29,154 bases of DNA from Clostridia bacterium (lineage in GTDB: Bacteria; Bacillota; Clostridia; TANB77; CAG-508): contig CAAGQX010000173.1 in assembly GCA_900772235.1 (NCBI GenBank), positions 1 to 29,154 of the forward strand, written 5' to 3'. Both the position numbers and the translations under genes were made by a program. Each line of letters opens with the position of its first letter. Positions within the stretch are counted from its first letter, which is position 1. Below the pieces are notes generated by a model. It was given only the letters and a program-made list of their open reading frames with translations. It made no database searches and was not told where the DNA came from. Shown here in pieces: positions 7,826-16,015 of the stretch.

Positions 7826-9057
7826 AGAAGCCAGAATTGTTAGCACCAGCAGGTTCATATGAGAAAGCTAAAACAGCATTTACATATGGAGCAGATGCAA
7901 TTTATGTAGGAACTTCAAACTTGTCACTTAGAACAAGAGTAGATATGAATGATAATGAACTTGCAAAAATTATTGAGTATGCACATAGCATAAACAAAAA
8001 AGTATATGTTGCATTAAATATATATGCAAGGGACAATATGTATGAAGAAATAGAAAAACAAGTAAAAATACTAGATGAAATAAAGGCGGATGCTGTAATT
8101 GTGTCTGATGGTGGAGTGGTAGAAACTGTAAAGCGCATAGCACCAAATTTAGAAATACATATAAGTACACAAGCAAATACAGTAAGCTACCATACTTGCA
8201 AATTTTGGTACAATAATGGAGCCAAAAGAATAATTCTAGCCAGAGAATTAAATAAAGCCGAAATAAAAGATATAATGTTAAATAAACCAAAAGACTTAAG
8301 TATAGAAATGTTTGTTCATGGAGCAATATGCTATGGATATTCTGGAAGATGCCATTTAAGCGATTTTTTGGCTAATAGAAGTGCAAATTTAGGAGATTGC
8401 GCTCAAAGTTGCAGATGGGCATACAATTTATATTTAGAAGAAAAAAATAATCCAGGACTTATGATGCCAGTTGAACAAGATGAAAATGGAACATATATAC
8501 TTTCTTCTAAAGATATGTGTTTAATAAAAGAATTACCAGAAATATTAGAAATGGGAGTGGACAGCTTAAAAATAGAAGGAAGATTAAAAACAGAATACTA
8601 TTTGGCAACAGTAATAAATACATACAGAGTAGCAATTGATGAATGTTTTGAAAATATTGAAAATTACGATTATACTAAATTCTTAAACGAATTAGAAAAA
8701 ACAAAAACTAGAGGATTAACAACTTTTTATTTTAATGACAAGAATAATAAAGATTTTCAAGAGTATGAAGGTAAACAATATAATCCAAATTATGAATTTG
8801 GAGGTAAAATTATAGAAATAAACAAAAATGGCAAATCTATTGTTGCAATTAAAAATAGGCTAAATGTAGGAGATACTTTGGAATTAATTGTACCAGGAAA
8901 AGTTAATCCAATAGAATTTAAAATAGAAAAACTATGGGATTATGAAACAGATGAAGAAATAGACCATGTAAATCCAGGAAAAGAAGGACAAAAAGTAAAA
9001 ATAACACTTCCACAAGAATCTAAAGCAGAATGGATACTAAGAAGAAAAAAGAATTAG
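7822..9057 (+). CDS. trhP: Peptidase U32-family protein, probable tRNA hydroxylation protein
   Basis: 411 residues. Despite the U32 name, TrhP/YrrO members use prephenate-dependent chemistry to hydroxylate U34 of tRNA. The N-terminus has the family's ELLAPAGSYEKAK and YGADAIYVG. The signature EMFVHGAICYGYSGRC (about 162-177) and NLGDCAQSCRW (about 189-199) supply cysteines 170, 177, 193 and 197 expected for an iron-sulfur cluster. One copy is present here; Bacillus has two (trhP1, trhP2). It starts inside the stop codon of the RelA/SpoT-like gene and shares the run with the methyltransferase that would act on its product. Which TrhP type it is cannot be decided here. Confidence 0.82.
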   Translation: MKKPELLAPAGSYEKAKTAFTYGADAIYVGTSNLSLRTRVDMNDNELAKIIEYAHSINKKVYVALNIYARDNMYEEIEKQVKILDEIKADAVIVSDGGVVETVKRIAPNLEIHISTQANTVSYHTCKFWYNNGAKRIILARELNKAEIKDIMLNKPKDLSIEMFVHGAICYGYSGRCHLSDFLANRSANLGDCAQSCRWAYNLYLEEKNNPGLMMPVEQDENGTYILSSKDMCLIKELPEILEMGVDSLKIEGRLKTEYYLATVINTYRVAIDECFENIENYDYTKFLNELEKTKTRGLTTFYFNDKNNKDFQEYEGKQYNPNYEFGGKIIEINKNGKSIVAIKNRLNVGDTLELIVPGKVNPIEFKIEKLWDYETDEEIDHVNPGKEGQKVKITLPQESKAEWILRRKKN

Positions 9058-9074
9058 AAGAAAGAGGAAAAAAC

Positions 9075-10082
9075 ATGGAGGAAAATATACTAAAACCTAA
9101 TTTACAAGATGAAACAGAAGAATTTGCTGAATTTTCATTAAGACCTAAGTTCTTAAAGGAATATGTTGGACAAACTAAAGTAAAAGAAAATATGAAAATA
9201 TATATAGAAGCAGCCAAAAAAAGAAATGAAGCCTTAGACCATGTTTTACTTTACGGACCACCAGGACTTGGAAAAACAACACTTGCCAATATAATTGCTA
9301 ATGAGATGAAATCTAATATAAAAATAACTTCAGGGCCTGCAATTGAAAAAGCTGGCGATTTAGCAGCATTACTTACTGGACTTCAAACTAACGATGTTTT
9401 ATTTATAGATGAAATACATAGATTAAATAGAAATGTAGAAGAAATTTTATATCCGGCATTAGAAGACTATAATTTAGATATAATTATTGGAAAAGGTGCT
9501 GAGGCAAAATCTATTAGAATAGATCTACCCAAATTTACATTAATCGGAGCAACCACAAGAGCAGGACTACTTACAACACCACTTAGAGATAGATTTGGAA
9601 TAGTGCAAAGATTAGAACTTTATGATATAGAGCATTTAAATACAATAATTAAAAGATCTGCAAAAATTTTAAACATTGAAATTGATGACGAGGGAAGTTT
9701 AGAAATTGCAAAGCGCTCTAGAGGAACACCTAGAATTGCAAATAGATTACTAAAAAGAGTAAGAGATTATGCAGCCGTGTTAGGAGATGGAAATGTTACA
9801 GAGCAGATAGCAAAAACTGCATTAAAAAAATTAGAAATAGACGATTTAGGACTTGACAATATTGATAGAAAAATATTAGAAACAATAATATACAATTATT
9901 CAGGAGGACCTGTAGGAATAGAATCTTTGGCCTCTACAATAGGGGAAGAAGCAGAAACTTTAGAAGATGTATATGAACCATATTTAATGCAAAAAGGGTT
10001 TATAGCAAGAACTCCAAGAGGCAGAATTGTTACTCAAAGTGCATATGAGCATTTAGGAATAAAATTTAATGGGAGGAACTAA
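9075..10082 (+). CDS. ruvB: Holliday junction branch-migration helicase RuvB
   Basis: 335 residues from ATG 9075, chosen because GAGG lies 7 bases upstream and an in-frame ATG at 9030 would overlap the U32 gene and add a lysine-rich tail atypical of RuvB. RuvB is the hexameric motor that, with RuvA, moves Holliday junctions in recombinational repair. FSLRP and YVGQ open the protein; Walker A GPPGLGKTT is at 61-69, Walker B LFIDEIH at 109-115, then GATTRAGLLTTPLRDRFG with the sensor and arginine-finger region. The C-terminal winged helix ends ARTPRGRIVT. ruvA and ruvC are not in the window. Confidence 0.96.
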   Translation: MEENILKPNLQDETEEFAEFSLRPKFLKEYVGQTKVKENMKIYIEAAKKRNEALDHVLLYGPPGLGKTTLANIIANEMKSNIKITSGPAIEKAGDLAALLTGLQTNDVLFIDEIHRLNRNVEEILYPALEDYNLDIIIGKGAEAKSIRIDLPKFTLIGATTRAGLLTTPLRDRFGIVQRLELYDIEHLNTIIKRSAKILNIEIDDEGSLEIAKRSRGTPRIANRLLKRVRDYAAVLGDGNVTEQIAKTALKKLEIDDLGLDNIDRKILETIIYNYSGGPVGIESLASTIGEEAETLEDVYEPYLMQKGFIARTPRGRIVTQSAYEHLGIKFNGRN

Positions 10083-10085
10083 AAA

Positions 10086-11030
10086 ATGAAAAAAATAACT
10101 ATTATTGTACCTTCATATAATGAAGAGGAATCTATACCATATTTGTACGACAGATTAAACACTATGATGAATAACTTAAATAACTATGCTTTTGAAGTAT
10201 TATTTGTAAATGATGGAAGTAAGGACAAAACTTTAGAGCTAATAAAAGAATTAAGAAGTAAAGATGAAAGAATTTCATATGTAAACTTTTCAAGAAATTT
10301 CGGAAAAGAAACTGCAATGATAGCAGGTTTAGACTATGCTACTGGAGATTGCGTTATATTTATTGATGCAGACTTACAAGATCCACCAGAATTAATACCA
10401 GAACTTATAAAATACTGGGAAGAAGGATATGATGATGTTTATGCCAGAAGAAACAGTAGAAAAGGTGAAACTTTCCTTAAGAAATTTACATCAAAGATGT
10501 ATTATAAAGTATTACAAAGCTTAACTAGAGTAGAAATACAAAAAGACACAGGAGACTTTAGACTTCTAGATAGAAGATGTGTAAATGCACTTAAAAAATT
10601 AAGAGAATCACAAAGATGTTCAAAAAGTATGTTCAGCTGGATTGGATACAACAAAAAGGAAGTTAGATACGACAGGGACCCTAGAATTGCCGGAAAGACT
10701 AAATGGAATTATAAAAAGTTAGTAGACTTAGCGATCGATGGAATAACAGCTTTTACAACATCACCACTTAGAGTATCAACATTTTTAAGTATACCAACAT
10801 TCTTAGCATTCTTAATATACCTTATTTATGTAATTGTAGAGGCAGCTAAATTATCAACGGGAATACAAGCAATTCAAGTACTTATATTATTAACATTATT
10901 TTTCTTTGGAACAATGATGCTATTAATAGGAATTGTTGGAGAATATTTAGGAAGAATATTTAACGAAACAAAGAACAGACCACTATATTTTGTAGATGAG
11001 TATAACGGAGAAAAGGAACAAAATTTATAA
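10086..11030 (+). CDS. Polyprenyl-phosphate glycosyltransferase (GT2), copy 1
   Basis: 314 residues. Resembles DPM1/GtrB/ArnC-type enzymes that load a sugar onto undecaprenyl phosphate on the cytoplasmic side, for export and transfer to envelope polymers. VPSYNEEESI opens the GT-A domain; DADLQDPPELIPEL contains the metal-binding DxD; KDTGDFRLLDR and AGKTKWNYKKL are typical of the subfamily. Two membrane helices lie at about 235-258 and 270-293, and the tail is YLGRIFNETKNRPLYFVD. It starts 3 bases after ruvB with GGGAGG just upstream and is followed by a paralogue sharing the same motifs, so the pair probably arose by duplication. Sugar unknown. Confidence 0.9.
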   Translation: MKKITIIVPSYNEEESIPYLYDRLNTMMNNLNNYAFEVLFVNDGSKDKTLELIKELRSKDERISYVNFSRNFGKETAMIAGLDYATGDCVIFIDADLQDPPELIPELIKYWEEGYDDVYARRNSRKGETFLKKFTSKMYYKVLQSLTRVEIQKDTGDFRLLDRRCVNALKKLRESQRCSKSMFSWIGYNKKEVRYDRDPRIAGKTKWNYKKLVDLAIDGITAFTTSPLRVSTFLSIPTFLAFLIYLIYVIVEAAKLSTGIQAIQVLILLTLFFFGTMMLLIGIVGEYLGRIFNETKNRPLYFVDEYNGEKEQNL

Positions 11031-11045
11031 TTTAAGGAGAAAAGA

Positions 11046-11980
11046 ATGAAAAAGTATCGTTAGTTATTCCAATGTATTATGAAGAAGAAGTTGCAAATGA
11101 GTGCTATAAAAAAGTGAAAGAAGTTTTATGTGGCTTAAAAGATTATGAATATGAGATTGTATTTGTAAATGACGGAAGCAAAGATAGAACATTAGAAATA
11201 TTAGAGGGAATTGCTGAAAATGATGAAAATGTTAAAGTAATTTCATTTGCCAGAAACTTTGGACACCAATGTGCAGTAACAGCAGGATTAAAAGAAGTAA
11301 CAGGTGATGCCATAGTTATAATTGATGCGGATTTACAAGATCCACCAGAACTTATACCAGACATGCTAAAATTATGGGAAGAAGGAAACGAAGTAATTTA
11401 TGCAAAACGAAAAAAGAGAGATGGAGAATCGGCATTCAAACTATTTACTGCAAAAATGTTCTATAAAACTTTAAATGGGTTATCAGATGTGGAAATACCT
11501 AAAGATACAGGAGACTTTAGATTAGTAGATAAGAAGGTAGTAGATGTTATAAATTCTTTGCCAGAACATAATAAATTTTTAAGAGGTTTATTTAGCTGGG
11601 TAGGATTTAAACAAATTCCTTTTGAATATGAAAGAAAAGAAAGATTTGCGGGAAAAACAAAATATCCATTGAAAAAGATGCTAAAACTTGCATCTGATGG
11701 AATTATTGGGTTCTCTAGTAAGCCATTGAAAATAATTGGTGGAATAGGAATAATATCTATAGTTATGTCATTTTTAATTTTATTGTATTCTCTATTAGCA
11801 TTAGCGTTTGGATGGTGGAGATTATCTTTAGAATGTAATGTTTTGATAATTATAATGACTTTCTTTGCAGGAATTCAATTATTAGCATTGTGGATAGTAT
11901 CTGAGTACATTTCGAGAATTTATGATGAATCAAAAGGAAGGCCTCAGTATATTATTGATAAAAAAATAAATATAAAATAA
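11046..11980 (+). CDS. Polyprenyl-phosphate glycosyltransferase (GT2), copy 2, frame break at the start
   Basis: About 310 residues if complete. It carries DADLQDPPELIPDM, KDTGDFRLVDK and AGKTKYPLKKM, and two C-terminal membrane helices, like copy 1. The well-placed ATG 11046 (AAGGAG 6 bases upstream) reads only five codons to a stop. The frame holding the protein has no standard start before ATG 11072, which has no Shine-Dalgarno and would drop the first beta strand VSLVIP. One more A in the A5 run at 11049-11053, or a -1 slip at AAA AAG, would give MKKVSLVIPMYYEEE, exactly the expected start. Unlike the other breaks in the window this one is not at CGG. Sequence error, slippage or inactivation are all open. 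Confidence 0.75.
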
Positions 11981-11992
11981 AAAGGAAAAAAT

Positions 11993-13045
11993 ATGAAATT
12001 ATTATTACATACTTGCTGTGCACCTTGTAGCGTGTATTGCATAAAAACACTAAGAGAAGAAAATATAGAACCAACTGTATATTGGTATAATCCCAATATT
12101 CATCCTTATATGGAATATAAAGCAAGAAGAGATACACTAAAACAATATACAGAAATGATAAATGTAAAGGCCATATTCGAAGAAGAGTATGGCCTTAGAA
12201 CCTTTTGTAAAAATGTGGTTGGAGATTTAGAAAATAGATGTGTAAATTATTGCTATAAAGTACGATTAGAGCAAACAGCAAAATACGCAAAGGAAAATGA
12301 ATATGATGCGTTTTCTACAACACTTTTAATTAGTCCATATCAAAAACACGAAGAATTAAAGAGGATAGGCGAAAAAATTGCTAAAAAATATAATTTAGAG
12401 TTCTTATATAGAGACTTTAGACCAGGCTTTAGAGAAGGACAAGCAAAGGCAAGAGAACTGGGATTATATATGCAAAAATATTGTGGATGTGTATTTTCTG
12501 AATGGATTCCAAACGATGACCACAATAAAGTTGAACTAAAATTACCAGAAGGATTTGAATTCTTACCTGTTGAACGAAACATTGTTATAAAAAAAGAAAG
12601 AGAAAATAAAGAGAAATATATGAAATTATTACTTGAGGCAGACCCAAGTGAAAAGTTGATTAGACATTATTTAGTAAATGGCGATTTATTTGTTTTAACT
12701 TATAAAAATGAAGTCGCCTGTGTTGCCGTTGTAACTAAAGTAGATGATGATACGTGTGAATTAAAAAATATTGCGACAGAAGAAAAATACAGAGGCAAAG
12801 GTTATGCTAAAAAGATGTTAAAATATTTAGCAGACAATTATAAAACAAGATACAGAAAGATGACAGTTGGAACAACAGAAAATAATATTCCATTCTATGT
12901 AAAACAAGGCTTTGATAAATACGAAAAAACAATAAAAAATTTCTTTATTGATAACTATGAAGAAGAATTGTGGGATGGAAATTTACACTGTGTAGATATG
13001 TACTATTATTCAAAGGATTTAAAGATGAGTAATAGTAAAAAATAG
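11993..13045 (+). CDS. queH: Epoxyqueuosine reductase QueH fused to a GNAT acetyltransferase domain
   Basis: 350 residues. Residues about 1-195 are QueH (DUF208), which reduces epoxyqueuosine to queuosine at tRNA position 34. The cysteines expected are present: LHTCCAPC (C8, C9, C12), C83 and C87, and KYCGC (C164, C166). SPYQKHEEL and DFRPGFREGQ also fit the family. Residues about 205-342 look like a GNAT acetyltransferase: ATEEKYRGKGYAKKML holds the acetyl-CoA loop (R267-G268-K269-G270), followed by NIPFYVKQGFDKY. QueH alone is about 180-220 residues, so this is a fusion. It is the third tRNA wobble-position gene in this run. The acetyltransferase substrate is unknown. Confidence 0.88.
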   Translation: MKLLLHTCCAPCSVYCIKTLREENIEPTVYWYNPNIHPYMEYKARRDTLKQYTEMINVKAIFEEEYGLRTFCKNVVGDLENRCVNYCYKVRLEQTAKYAKENEYDAFSTTLLISPYQKHEELKRIGEKIAKKYNLEFLYRDFRPGFREGQAKARELGLYMQKYCGCVFSEWIPNDDHNKVELKLPEGFEFLPVERNIVIKKERENKEKYMKLLLEADPSEKLIRHYLVNGDLFVLTYKNEVACVAVVTKVDDDTCELKNIATEEKYRGKGYAKKMLKYLADNYKTRYRKMTVGTTENNIPFYVKQGFDKYEKTIKNFFIDNYEEELWDGNLHCVDMYYYSKDLKMSNSKK

Positions 13046-13068
13046 TAATTTGCTGAGTAGGTAATAGA

Positions 13069-13272
13069 ATGAAAAACAATAAATGGAGAATATTTCAAGT
13101 CTTATTTTTAGGCATTAGTGTATTTTTATTTTTTAGAAAAGTCGATGGAAGTGGAGCAGAAAATACTGTAGGTGTAAAATTGATAAGTTTGGCTATATGG
13201 CTAGGATTTTATCTATTCGCTTTAGCTATTGAATATGGAGTACGATTTTTGACAAAGATAGGTAAAAAATAA
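13069..13272 (+). CDS. Small two-helix membrane protein
   Basis: 67 residues, not recognised. Two membrane segments at about 8-22 and 36-58 flank a short loop containing KVDGSGAENTVG; the ends are lysine-rich (MKNNKW and TKIGKK). It begins 23 bases after queH with a weak AGGT-type ribosome site. Base composition matches the neighbours. It may be the last gene of the long run beginning at 6068; I see no terminator after it. Confidence 0.6.
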   Translation: MKNNKWRIFQVLFLGISVFLFFRKVDGSGAENTVGVKLISLAIWLGFYLFALAIEYGVRFLTKIGKK

Positions 13273-13318
13273 TTATAAATTACAAGTTATATAGAAAGGG
13301 GAGAATGAACGCATAAAT

Positions 13319-13576
13319 ATGAATCCAATAGAAAATTTAAAAGATTTAATCGTGTACCAAAGCCAAAATAACGATAATATTTCTGTAGAAGTTTTATATG
13401 ACAATGAAGATTTTTGGTTAACTCAGAAATCTATGGCTAAATTATTTAATGTTGAAGTTAATACTATAAATTATCATTTGAAAGAAGTATTTAAATCAGG
13501 AGAATTGATAGAAGAATCAGTTATTCGAAAAATTCGAATAACTGCAAATGATGGAAAAAACTATAAAAAATATTAA
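13319..13576 (+). pseudogene. RhuM-family protein, N-terminal stump
   Basis: 85 residues. The sequence VLYDNEDFWLTQKSMAKLFNV and the following helix-turn-helix-like region up to RITANDGKNYK match the start of RhuM-type proteins found on mobile and accessory DNA; intact members are about 300 residues or more. The frame closes right after NYKKY, where the sequence turns into the end of a copper ATPase. The only good ribosome site (AAAGGGGAG) is 15 or more bases upstream and closer to a four-codon frame. I regard this as a deletion remnant. Confidence 0.7.
13518..13544. repeat. Perfect 12-bp inverted repeat in the RhuM stump
   Basis: CAGTTATTCGAA and TTCGAATAACTG face each other across AAA. It encodes SVIRKIRIT of the RhuM frame, so it may be a by-product of codon choice. 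Confidence 0.6.
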
Positions 13577-13757
13577 GCAAAATTTATTTTGGGCATTTTT
13601 TTATAATTGCTTAATGATACCTGTAGCAATGGGACTACTAAAACCATTTGGCATTTCTATAAATCCAATGATTGTAAGTTTTGCTATGGTATTAAGTAGT
13701 ATTACAGTTATCTTAAATACTTTAAGATTAAAACATATTCAAGACATTAAAGTGTAA
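13548..13757 (+). pseudogene. C-terminal stump of a copper-type P1B ATPase
   Basis: 69 residues in the frame overlapping the end of the RhuM stump. IKNIKQNLFWAFFYNC, then a proline-containing membrane helix, then NPMIVSFAMVLSSITVILNTLRL are the last two helices of CopA-type copper exporters, whose full length is about 700-800 residues. The first 600 or more residues, including all catalytic motifs, are missing. It is followed by a TetR regulator on the other strand. This is a remnant left by a deletion. Confidence 0.8.
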
Positions 13758-13766
13758 ATTTTTACA

Positions 13767-14387
13767 CTAATTTGCTTGTAAAATATCACATATAGCCGAT
13801 ATAACAATTTCTATCATTTTATCATAATCTAATTGGCTATGCTTATGATAAACAATTTCGTGGCACAAGTTATCTATCATTCCAATTACAACATGAACTC
13901 TTTCACTAAGATTTTCAACTTTAAAACCATTTTTGACAAGTAAATTTGTTAATTTGCTTGTCATTTCCATTTCTGATTTATGAAAAATTTCTGCTACTTC
14001 TATATCTGAGTGAGTCATAGCAGTTATTTCTTCGTGAGCTGTTTTAGATAATTTATGGTTACTAATAAATTTATTTATCATTTCTCTTAAAATAGATGGA
14101 AAATTAGCCTTATTAATACTTATTTCTAGGCTTTTATCTGCAATAGACAACATTGGGTAGAAGATAGAATTAGAATATAATTTAATACCTTCTATTAAAA
14201 TGTCGTGTTTATCTTTAAAATATTGATATACAATACCTGTAGAAACACCCGCAACTTTGGCAATTTCGGCAGTATTTGTATTATAATATCCTTTTTCACA
14301 AATTAATTCAAAACCTGCTTGTATTATTTTCTCTTTTTTTTCAATAGAACGCTTTTGTATAGGTTCTCTTATTTCTGAATTCCCCAA
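13767..14387 (-). CDS. TetR-family transcriptional regulator
   Basis: 206 residues with a TTG start (14387-14385) behind AAAGGTGG. The N-terminal helix-turn-helix lies at about 39-60 (TAEIAKVAGVSTGIVYQYF), typical of TetR/AcrR; the ligand-binding domain (about 65-206) is not assignable to a subfamily. Its own promoter is strong, and a near-palindrome next to that promoter could be its operator. The likely target is either itself, the divergent glycosyltransferase, or the copper ATPase of which only a stump remains downstream. The ligand is unknown. Confidence 0.85.
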   Translation of the reverse strand: MGNSEIREPIQKRSIEKKEKIIQAGFELICEKGYYNTNTAEIAKVAGVSTGIVYQYFKDKHDILIEGIKLYSNSIFYPMLSIADKSLEISINKANFPSILREMINKFISNHKLSKTAHEEITAMTHSDIEVAEIFHKSEMEMTSKLTNLLVKNGFKVENLSERVHVVIGMIDNLCHEIVYHKHSQLDYDKMIEIVISAICDILQAN

Positions 14388-14415
14388 TTATATTACACCA
14401 CCTTTAATAAATTTA

Positions 14416-14444
14416 ATTATAAGAGGAAAAATGAAAAAAGTCAA
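14416..14444 (-). promoter_or_regulatory. tetR-type gene promoter
   Basis: On the minus strand TTGACT (14439-14444) and TATAAT (14416-14421) are 17 bases apart. Confidence 0.75.
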
Positions 14445-14447
14445 GAA

Positions 14448-14467
14448 ATGTGAAATGAGATTCATAT
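14448..14467. promoter_or_regulatory. Candidate TetR operator
   Basis: ATGTGAA and TTCATAT form a near-perfect inverted repeat around ATGAGA, directly upstream of the TetR -35. Placement suits autoregulation and control of the divergent gene; the binding itself is inferred. Confidence 0.35.
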
Positions 14468-14566
14468 ATAAAGAATAAGGTACAAAATCTTTTGTTTTTT
14501 GTAGAAAAAAAATAAAAGATATGATATATTTATAGCGTAAAAAAGTTTGTGAAAATGGGGGAACAT

Positions 14567-16015
14567 ATGGAAAAAACAAAAAGTAAATTTAACTATAAAT
14601 TAATATTTCTAATATCTTGTATGGCTATGATGTTACCATCAGTTATGTATTTATGTAAAAATAAAACTATTATAAATTTTTCAGAATGGTTTACGTTTTT
14701 TCTACATCAACCTAGTAATTATATTGAATCAATTTCTGGAGCAATAATATTTGGAATGCTGATTATAATATTAATGTATTTTTACTTTAAAATACTAAAA
14801 AATAGTCAGAAAGAATTTGATAATATAAAATCAATATTACTATATGTACTAATAATTTCATTAATTTTTGGAATAATGATTCCATTTACAACATCAGATA
14901 TTTTTTATTATATGGGAACAGGCTGGATAGATAGTCATTATGGTCAAAACCCATATTACATAACAGTTAGGGATATTAGAATTCAAAATCCAAATGATGA
15001 AATTTTGCAAAGGACTGGTGTATGGGAAAACCAAGTGGTAGTATATGGGCCACTATGGGCATTTTTGTGTAAAATTTTATCACTCCTATCTTTTGGAAAT
15101 GTTACTTGGTGTTTGTACATATATAAATTTGCAGCAATTATCATACACATTTTAAATACAATTCTTGTTTATAAAATAACTAAAAGTAAAAAATTTGCAC
15201 TGCTATATGGAATAAATCCATCTATATTGTTTGAGATGATTACAAATGTACATAATGATATATACTTAATATTTTTCGTTCTATTATCATTATATTTCCT
15301 ACTAAAAAGGAAAAATATAATTTTAACCATAATATTTATGGCTATGGCCACGTGCGTAAAATATGTTTCAGTTCTATTAATTCCTTTTATGGTATTATGG
15401 TATTTAAAAGATAAAAAAATGTGGGAAAAAATATTTTATAGTTTTATTTACGCAATGATTTTTATAACTATAATGTTTTTAATATATTTATTGTATGCTA
15501 AAGATATAACAATGTTCTTTACAATGACAATGCAACAGGGAAAATATAGAGAAGGCATTCAGGCAATAATATTAGAAATTTCATCCAAAACAGGAATAAA
15601 TTTTTTACAATATGGTAAACTTTTGTTTATTATTATTTTTCTTCTTGTTGCTATTGATGGAATAATATATATGTTTGTGTATAATAAAAAGACATTTTCT
15701 ACTACTATTAGAAAATACAATAATTTATTAATGGCGTTTTTGTTTTTAATAATAACAAATTTATGTCCTTGGTATACTAGCTGGTTAATTCCTACAATTT
15801 TTTGGTTAAAAAGCAAAGATATAAAAAATGTACTGTATATACAATTTTCGTACGAATTAGTTACAACCATTAATTTTGCACTACATAGTGAATCATATAA
15901 AATAGGTTTGTACTATTTACCTGCAATGTTTATTATTATTACTATATTTAATATTATTGATAAAATTGCCAATATAAATAGAGTAAAAATTAGGAGGATA
16001 CTTTGGAAAGATTAG
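14567..16015 (+). CDS. Multi-spanning GT-C glycosyltransferase (GT87/mannosyltransferase-like)
   Basis: 482 residues from ATG 14567, preferred over GTG 14549 and ATG 14555 because the GGGGGA ribosome site lies between them. About ten to twelve membrane segments. An outside loop after helix 3 reads TTSDIFYYMGTGWIDSHYG and QNPYY, the pattern of polyprenol-phosphate-sugar dependent GT-C enzymes, with the Asp of SDIFYY as the likely catalytic base. NVHNDIYLI is also typical. It probably transfers a sugar from undecaprenyl phosphate to an envelope polymer outside the membrane, and the two GT2 enzymes at 10086-11980 could supply such donors. It overlaps polA by 13 bases. Confidence 0.75.
   Translation: MEKTKSKFNYKLIFLISCMAMMLPSVMYLCKNKTIINFSEWFTFFLHQPSNYIESISGAIIFGMLIIILMYFYFKILKNSQKEFDNIKSILLYVLIISLIFGIMIPFTTSDIFYYMGTGWIDSHYGQNPYYITVRDIRIQNPNDEILQRTGVWENQVVVYGPLWAFLCKILSLLSFGNVTWCLYIYKFAAIIIHILNTILVYKITKSKKFALLYGINPSILFEMITNVHNDIYLIFFVLLSLYFLLKRKNIILTIIFMAMATCVKYVSVLLIPFMVLWYLKDKKMWEKIFYSFIYAMIFITIMFLIYLLYAKDITMFFTMTMQQGKYREGIQAIILEISSKTGINFLQYGKLLFIIIFLLVAIDGIIYMFVYNKKTFSTTIRKYNNLLMAFLFLIITNLCPWYTSWLIPTIFWLKSKDIKNVLYIQFSYELVTTINFALHSESYKIGLYYLPAMFIIITIFNIIDKIANINRVKIRRILWKD

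Noticed and set aside
9030..9074. Longer RuvB start at 9030
   Set aside because: It overlaps the U32 gene, adds a lysine-rich tail, and a better ribosome site serves ATG 9075.
13518..13544. 12-bp perfect inverted repeat as an attachment site or terminator
   Set aside because: It lies within RhuM coding sequence, has no T run and encodes residues usual for the family, so codon choice is a sufficient explanation.
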